Source of the DNA: Pseudomonas muyukensis | Lineage (GTDB): Bacteria; Pseudomonadota; Gammaproteobacteria; Pseudomonadales; Pseudomonadaceae | Reading direction: 5' to 3' | Assembly (NCBI RefSeq): GCF_019139535.1 | Contig: NZ_CP077073.1 | Location: 3,376,501-3,440,500 of the forward strand | DNA length: 64,000 nt | In this document: piece by piece, positions 61,727-64,000 of the stretch | Numbering within the stretch: position 1 is the first letter of the stretch | Layout of the letters: the number at the start of each line of letters is the position of its first letter | Notes under the pieces: generated by a model | Database searches by the model: none | Seen by the model: only the letters and a program-made list of their open reading frames with translations | What the model was told of the DNA's origin: nothing | Program-made: the position numbers and the translations under genes

Positions 61727-62266
61727 TCATGGCCGTGGCCCGCAGCGGCTTGCGGCCTTCAGGTGGGGCACGAAGTTGCAGGGCCGATGGCGGGCGTCGA
61801 GCTGCTCCACCAGGATGCCCTCCCAGGCGGTTCGGCACGCCCCGGTCGAACCCGGCAGGCAACACACCAGGGTGCCATTGGCCAGCCCGGCCAGGGCCCG
61901 GCTCTGCACGGTCGAGGTGCCGATGTCGAGGATCGACAGCGCGCGGAACAGCTCGCCGAAACCATCGATCTGCTTGTCCAGCAGGCACGCCACCGCCTCG
62001 GGCGTGCTGTCGCGTCCGGTAAAGCCGGTGCCACCGGTGATCAGCACCACTTGCACGCCATCGTCGGCGATCCAGTTGGCCACCTGGGCGCGGATCCGGT
62101 ACAGGTCGTCCTTGAGCAACACCCGCGCCACCAGGCGATGGCCCATGTCCACCGCGCGGGTGGCCAGCAGTTCGCCGGAGGTGTCGGTTTCGAAAGTACG
62201 GGTATCGCTGACGGTCAATACGGCGATATTCAGCGGAACAAATACGGCATCAGGTTTTACGCTCAT
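61727..62266 (-). CDS. moaB: Molybdopterin adenylyltransferase-type protein MoaB
   Basis: A 179-aa MogA/MoaB-fold protein: NIAVLTVSDTRTFETDTSGE at the start, VQVVLITGGTGFTGRD (substrate-binding GGTG), PGSTGACRTAWEGILVEQLD near the end. It adenylates molybdopterin before Mo insertion. The ATG at 62266 is chosen as the usual MoaB start (SVKPDAVFVPLNIA). Divergent from the LysR-moaCD operon, with fdhF-type downstream on the same strand. Confidence 0.93.
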   Translation of the reverse strand: MSVKPDAVFVPLNIAVLTVSDTRTFETDTSGELLATRAVDMGHRLVARVLLKDDLYRIRAQVANWIADDGVQVVLITGGTGFTGRDSTPEAVACLLDKQIDGFGELFRALSILDIGTSTVQSRALAGLANGTLVCCLPGSTGACRTAWEGILVEQLDARHRPCNFVPHLKAASRCGPRP

Positions 62267-62322
62267 GGCTAACCCCACAGTGCTGGCGAATAATCCGCAG
62301 AAACTAGGGCGACTATAAGCAG

Positions 62323-62419
62323 GCGTCCAATCGATAATATGAACCGGCCCATCAACAGGCTCTATCAACGCTCATCATCAATCACCTCTATCAGTTCTTC
62401 GTTATTTCCCATTGGACGC
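62323..62419. promoter_or_regulatory. Motif cluster in the moaB-lysR intergenic region
   Basis: GCGTCCAAT (62323-62331) and its inverse ATTGGACGC (62411-62419) flank two direct copies of CTCTATCA (62360-62367 and 62386-62393). ATTGGACGC also occurs at 61638-61646 and CTCTATCA in the palindrome before the fdhF-type gene. Likely binding sites of the adjacent LysR protein. Confidence 0.5.
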
Positions 62420-62505
62420 CCTGGGTACTTCACTTTACTTTTCGTCGCCTTGAAACATGGTCGGCAACGCCATGTCCCGATTGCAACTTACCGGCAAGGC
62501 GTCAC

Positions 62506-63423
62506 ATGGATATCAAACAACTCAAGTTCCTGATCGCCCTGGACCAGACCCGACACTTCGGCCAGGCCGCCGCGCTGTGCCACATCACCCAGCCAACGCT
62601 GTCGATGCGCCTGCGCAACCTGGAAGACGAGCTTGGGCTGGTACTGGTGACCCGTGGCCAGCGGTTCGAGGGTTTCACCGAGGCTGGCGAACGTATCCTG
62701 GCCTGGACCCGCACCTTGCTGGCAGCCTATGACGGCCTGCTAGCCGAGGCCGCCAGTTGCCGCGGACGATTGGTCGGCAGCCTGCGCATCGGCATGGTGC
62801 CGCTGTCGAGCTTCAACCTGATGGGCCTGCTCAAGCCGCTGATCGAGTGTTATCCGCAATTGCAGATCCAGCTGACGTCGCTGAGCTCCGAGCAGGTGAC
62901 CGATGGCCTGAGTCGCAACCAGCTGGACCTGGGCATCTGCTACCTGGACCGGATCAACCGCAACCATTTCGATGTCATCGAGCTGGGCGCCACGCGCATG
63001 GGCCTGCTCTACGACAGCCGGCACTTTCGCTTCAGCACCCCAAGCCTGGCCTGGGAAGCCTTGGAGCAGCTGCCGCTGGGGCTGTTGTCCCAGGGCATGC
63101 ACTACCGCCAGTCGATCGACCTGAGCTTTCGCAGCCGTGGCCTGCACCCGCAATCGATCCTCGAGAGCGACTCGACCTACCAGCTGATCCAGGGCGTCAG
63201 CGCCGGCCTGTGCTGCGCGATCATGCCCCTGGACCACGGCCTGGAAGGCCTGAGCGAACATATCCGCATCCTGCCGATCAACGCCGCTGCCATCCATGCG
63301 CCAGTCGGCCTGTTGCTGCGCCGCAGCGAACCGCGCTCGGCCCTGGCCCAGCAGTGCTTCGCCGAGGCCCGCGCCCTGCTGTGCCCGGACCTCGCCCCCA
63401 GCCGTACCCTGGAGACCCCATGA
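62506..63423 (+). CDS. LysR-family regulator of molybdenum-cofactor genes
   Basis: A 305-aa LTTR. The helix-turn-helix is at about 1-60 ([39 protein letters not shown]), followed by an effector domain ([33 protein letters not shown]). Its stop overlaps the moaC start by 4 bp (ATGA), so regulator and cofactor gene are co-translated. It is divergent from moaB. The likely targets are moaB, its own operon and the fdhF-type gene. Confidence 0.92.
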   Translation: MDIKQLKFLIALDQTRHFGQAAALCHITQPTLSMRLRNLEDELGLVLVTRGQRFEGFTEAGERILAWTRTLLAAYDGLLAEAASCRGRLVGSLRIGMVPLSSFNLMGLLKPLIECYPQLQIQLTSLSSEQVTDGLSRNQLDLGICYLDRINRNHFDVIELGATRMGLLYDSRHFRFSTPSLAWEALEQLPLGLLSQGMHYRQSIDLSFRSRGLHPQSILESDSTYQLIQGVSAGLCCAIMPLDHGLEGLSEHIRILPINAAAIHAPVGLLLRRSEPRSALAQQCFAEARALLCPDLAPSRTLETP

Positions 63424-63920
63424 ACCACGCCCCTGCCCCAGCCAGCCCGCTGACCCACCTGGACAATCGCGGCCACGCGCACATGGTCGATGTCACCGAC
63501 AAGGCCGACACCCGCCGCGAAGCCGTGGCCGAAGCCTGGGTACGGATGAAACCTGAGACCCTGGCCCTGATCAATGCCGGCGGCCACCCCAAGGGCGATG
63601 TCTTTGCGGTGTCGCGCATTGCCGGGATCATGGCTGCCAAGCGCACCCACGAGCTGATCCCGCTGTGCCACCCGCTGCTGCTGACAGCGGTGACCGTCGA
63701 GCTCAAGGCGGTGGCGCCGGATTCGGTGCGGATCATCGCCACCTGCACCCTCAAGGGAGCCACCGGGGTCGAGATGGAGGCCTTGACCGCCGCCAGCGTG
63801 GCGGCGCTGACCCTGTACGACATGTGCAAGGCGGTCGACCGCAGCCTGCAGATCGACTGGCTGCGCCTGCTGCGCAAGTCGGGTGGGCGCTCGGGCTTGT
63901 ATCAGCTGGAGGACGCCTGA
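63420..63920 (+). CDS. moaC: Cyclic pyranopterin monophosphate synthase MoaC
   Basis: A 166-aa Moa[48 protein letters not shown] and [13 protein letters not shown], with the catalytic region [21 protein letters not shown] and YDMCKAVD. It converts the MoaA product to cyclic pyranopterin monophosphate. The ATG overlaps the LysR stop and its stop overlaps the moaD start. Confidence 0.95.
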   Translation: MNHAPAPASPLTHLDNRGHAHMVDVTDKADTRREAVAEAWVRMKPETLALINAGGHPKGDVFAVSRIAGIMAAKRTHELIPLCHPLLLTAVTVELKAVAPDSVRIIATCTLKGATGVEMEALTAASVAALTLYDMCKAVDRSLQIDWLRLLRKSGGRSGLYQLEDA

Positions 63921-64000
63921 TGATCCGGGTGAACTACTTTGCCCGCTACCGCGAGTTGCTGGGCAGCGACGGCGAGGACCTGGCCTGGACGCCGGCCCTG
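63920..64000 (+). CDS. moaD: Molybdopterin synthase sulfur carrier MoaD, N-terminal fragment
   Basis: 27 codons are visible before the right edge. The peptide IRVNYFARYRELLGSDGE is the typical MoaD beta-grasp start. Its ATG shares a base with the moaC stop (TGATG). MoaD with MoaE would follow in the usual moaCDE order outside the window. Confidence 0.9.
   Translation, partial: MIRVNYFARYRELLGSDGEDLAWTPAL

Noticed and set aside
1..64000. CRISPR arrays, tRNA, rRNA, prophage or IS transposase
   Set aside because: None of their signatures was seen: no regularly spaced repeats, no cloverleaf with a conserved TTCGA arm, no rRNA motifs, no integrase or transposase genes.

Overview
The window reads as chromosomal DNA of a Pseudomonas putida-group bacterium. 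Support: high GC, tightly packed operons with 4-bp ATGA/GTGA overlaps, P. putida-type REP sequences (variants of TCGCGG...CCGCTCCTACA), a phenylacetate (paa) cluster of Pseudomonas type, a cyanide-insensitive CioAB oxidase, and insect-toxin-complex C (TccC-like) genes. I saw no rRNA, tRNA, CRISPR array, transposase or prophage. Species cannot be settled from sequence reading alone.

Layout. (1) 1-11.5 kb: a coupled minus-strand run ligD - small membrane protein - acyl-CoA dehydrogenase-like - PIG-L deacetylase - SAM methyltransferase (cut by the window edge). On the plus strand beside ligD are an acidic protein and a metallothionein. A second minus-strand operon holds DUF72 - YbhP-like - ClsB - YbhN-like genes (phospholipid/membrane). 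A small plus-strand run encodes an acidic peptide, a PF04120-type membrane protein and a ClpP-like protease. (2) 11.5-19.6 kb: signalling. There is a 1370-aa CheB/CheR/PAS/kinase/receiver hybrid, a KGG-repeat stress protein, and a divergent LuxR response regulator / hybrid kinase pair. (3) 20-23 kb: a BtuC-BtuF-BtuD-type transporter behind a clear cobalamin riboswitch. (4) 23-32 kb: paaABCDE and paaGHI on the minus strand, paaY and paaX on the plus strand. paaF, paaJ, paaK and paaZ are not here; the paaI-paaA junction is a repeat-filled gap. (5) 32-37.8 kb: two tandem, translationally coupled TccC-like RHS genes with nearly identical cores and divergent ends. (6) 37.8-51 kb: mixed accessory genes: desaturase plus GNAT, a secreted protein with a compensated frameshift, LysR/aldo-keto reductase, an unknown protein plus a thymidylate-kinase-like NTPase, lipoproteins and a lone ComEC-like metallohydrolase. 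(7) 51.4-56.5 kb: a polar amino-acid-type ABC transporter with an AstE-like deacylase and an RpiR/SIS regulator. (8) 56.6-64 kb: cioAB, a YdeP/FdhF-type molybdoenzyme, moaB, and a LysR-moaC-moaD operon cut by the right edge.

How the parts fit. The paa genes ring-epoxidise phenylacetyl-CoA (PaaABCE, with PaaD for Fe-S assembly), isomerise it (PaaG), oxidise a hydroxyacyl-CoA (PaaH) and hydrolyse dead-end thioesters (PaaI/PaaY) under PaaX. Activation, ring cleavage and thiolysis must be encoded elsewhere. The right end pairs a molybdopterin enzyme with cofactor-synthesis genes. Sequence motifs shared between the fdhF and moaB/lysR upstream regions suggest common control by the LysR protein. Several inverted-repeat families (a ~260-bp REP-doublet element in two opposite copies, shorter GC hairpins, two perfect 21-bp-arm palindromes) occupy intergenic DNA.
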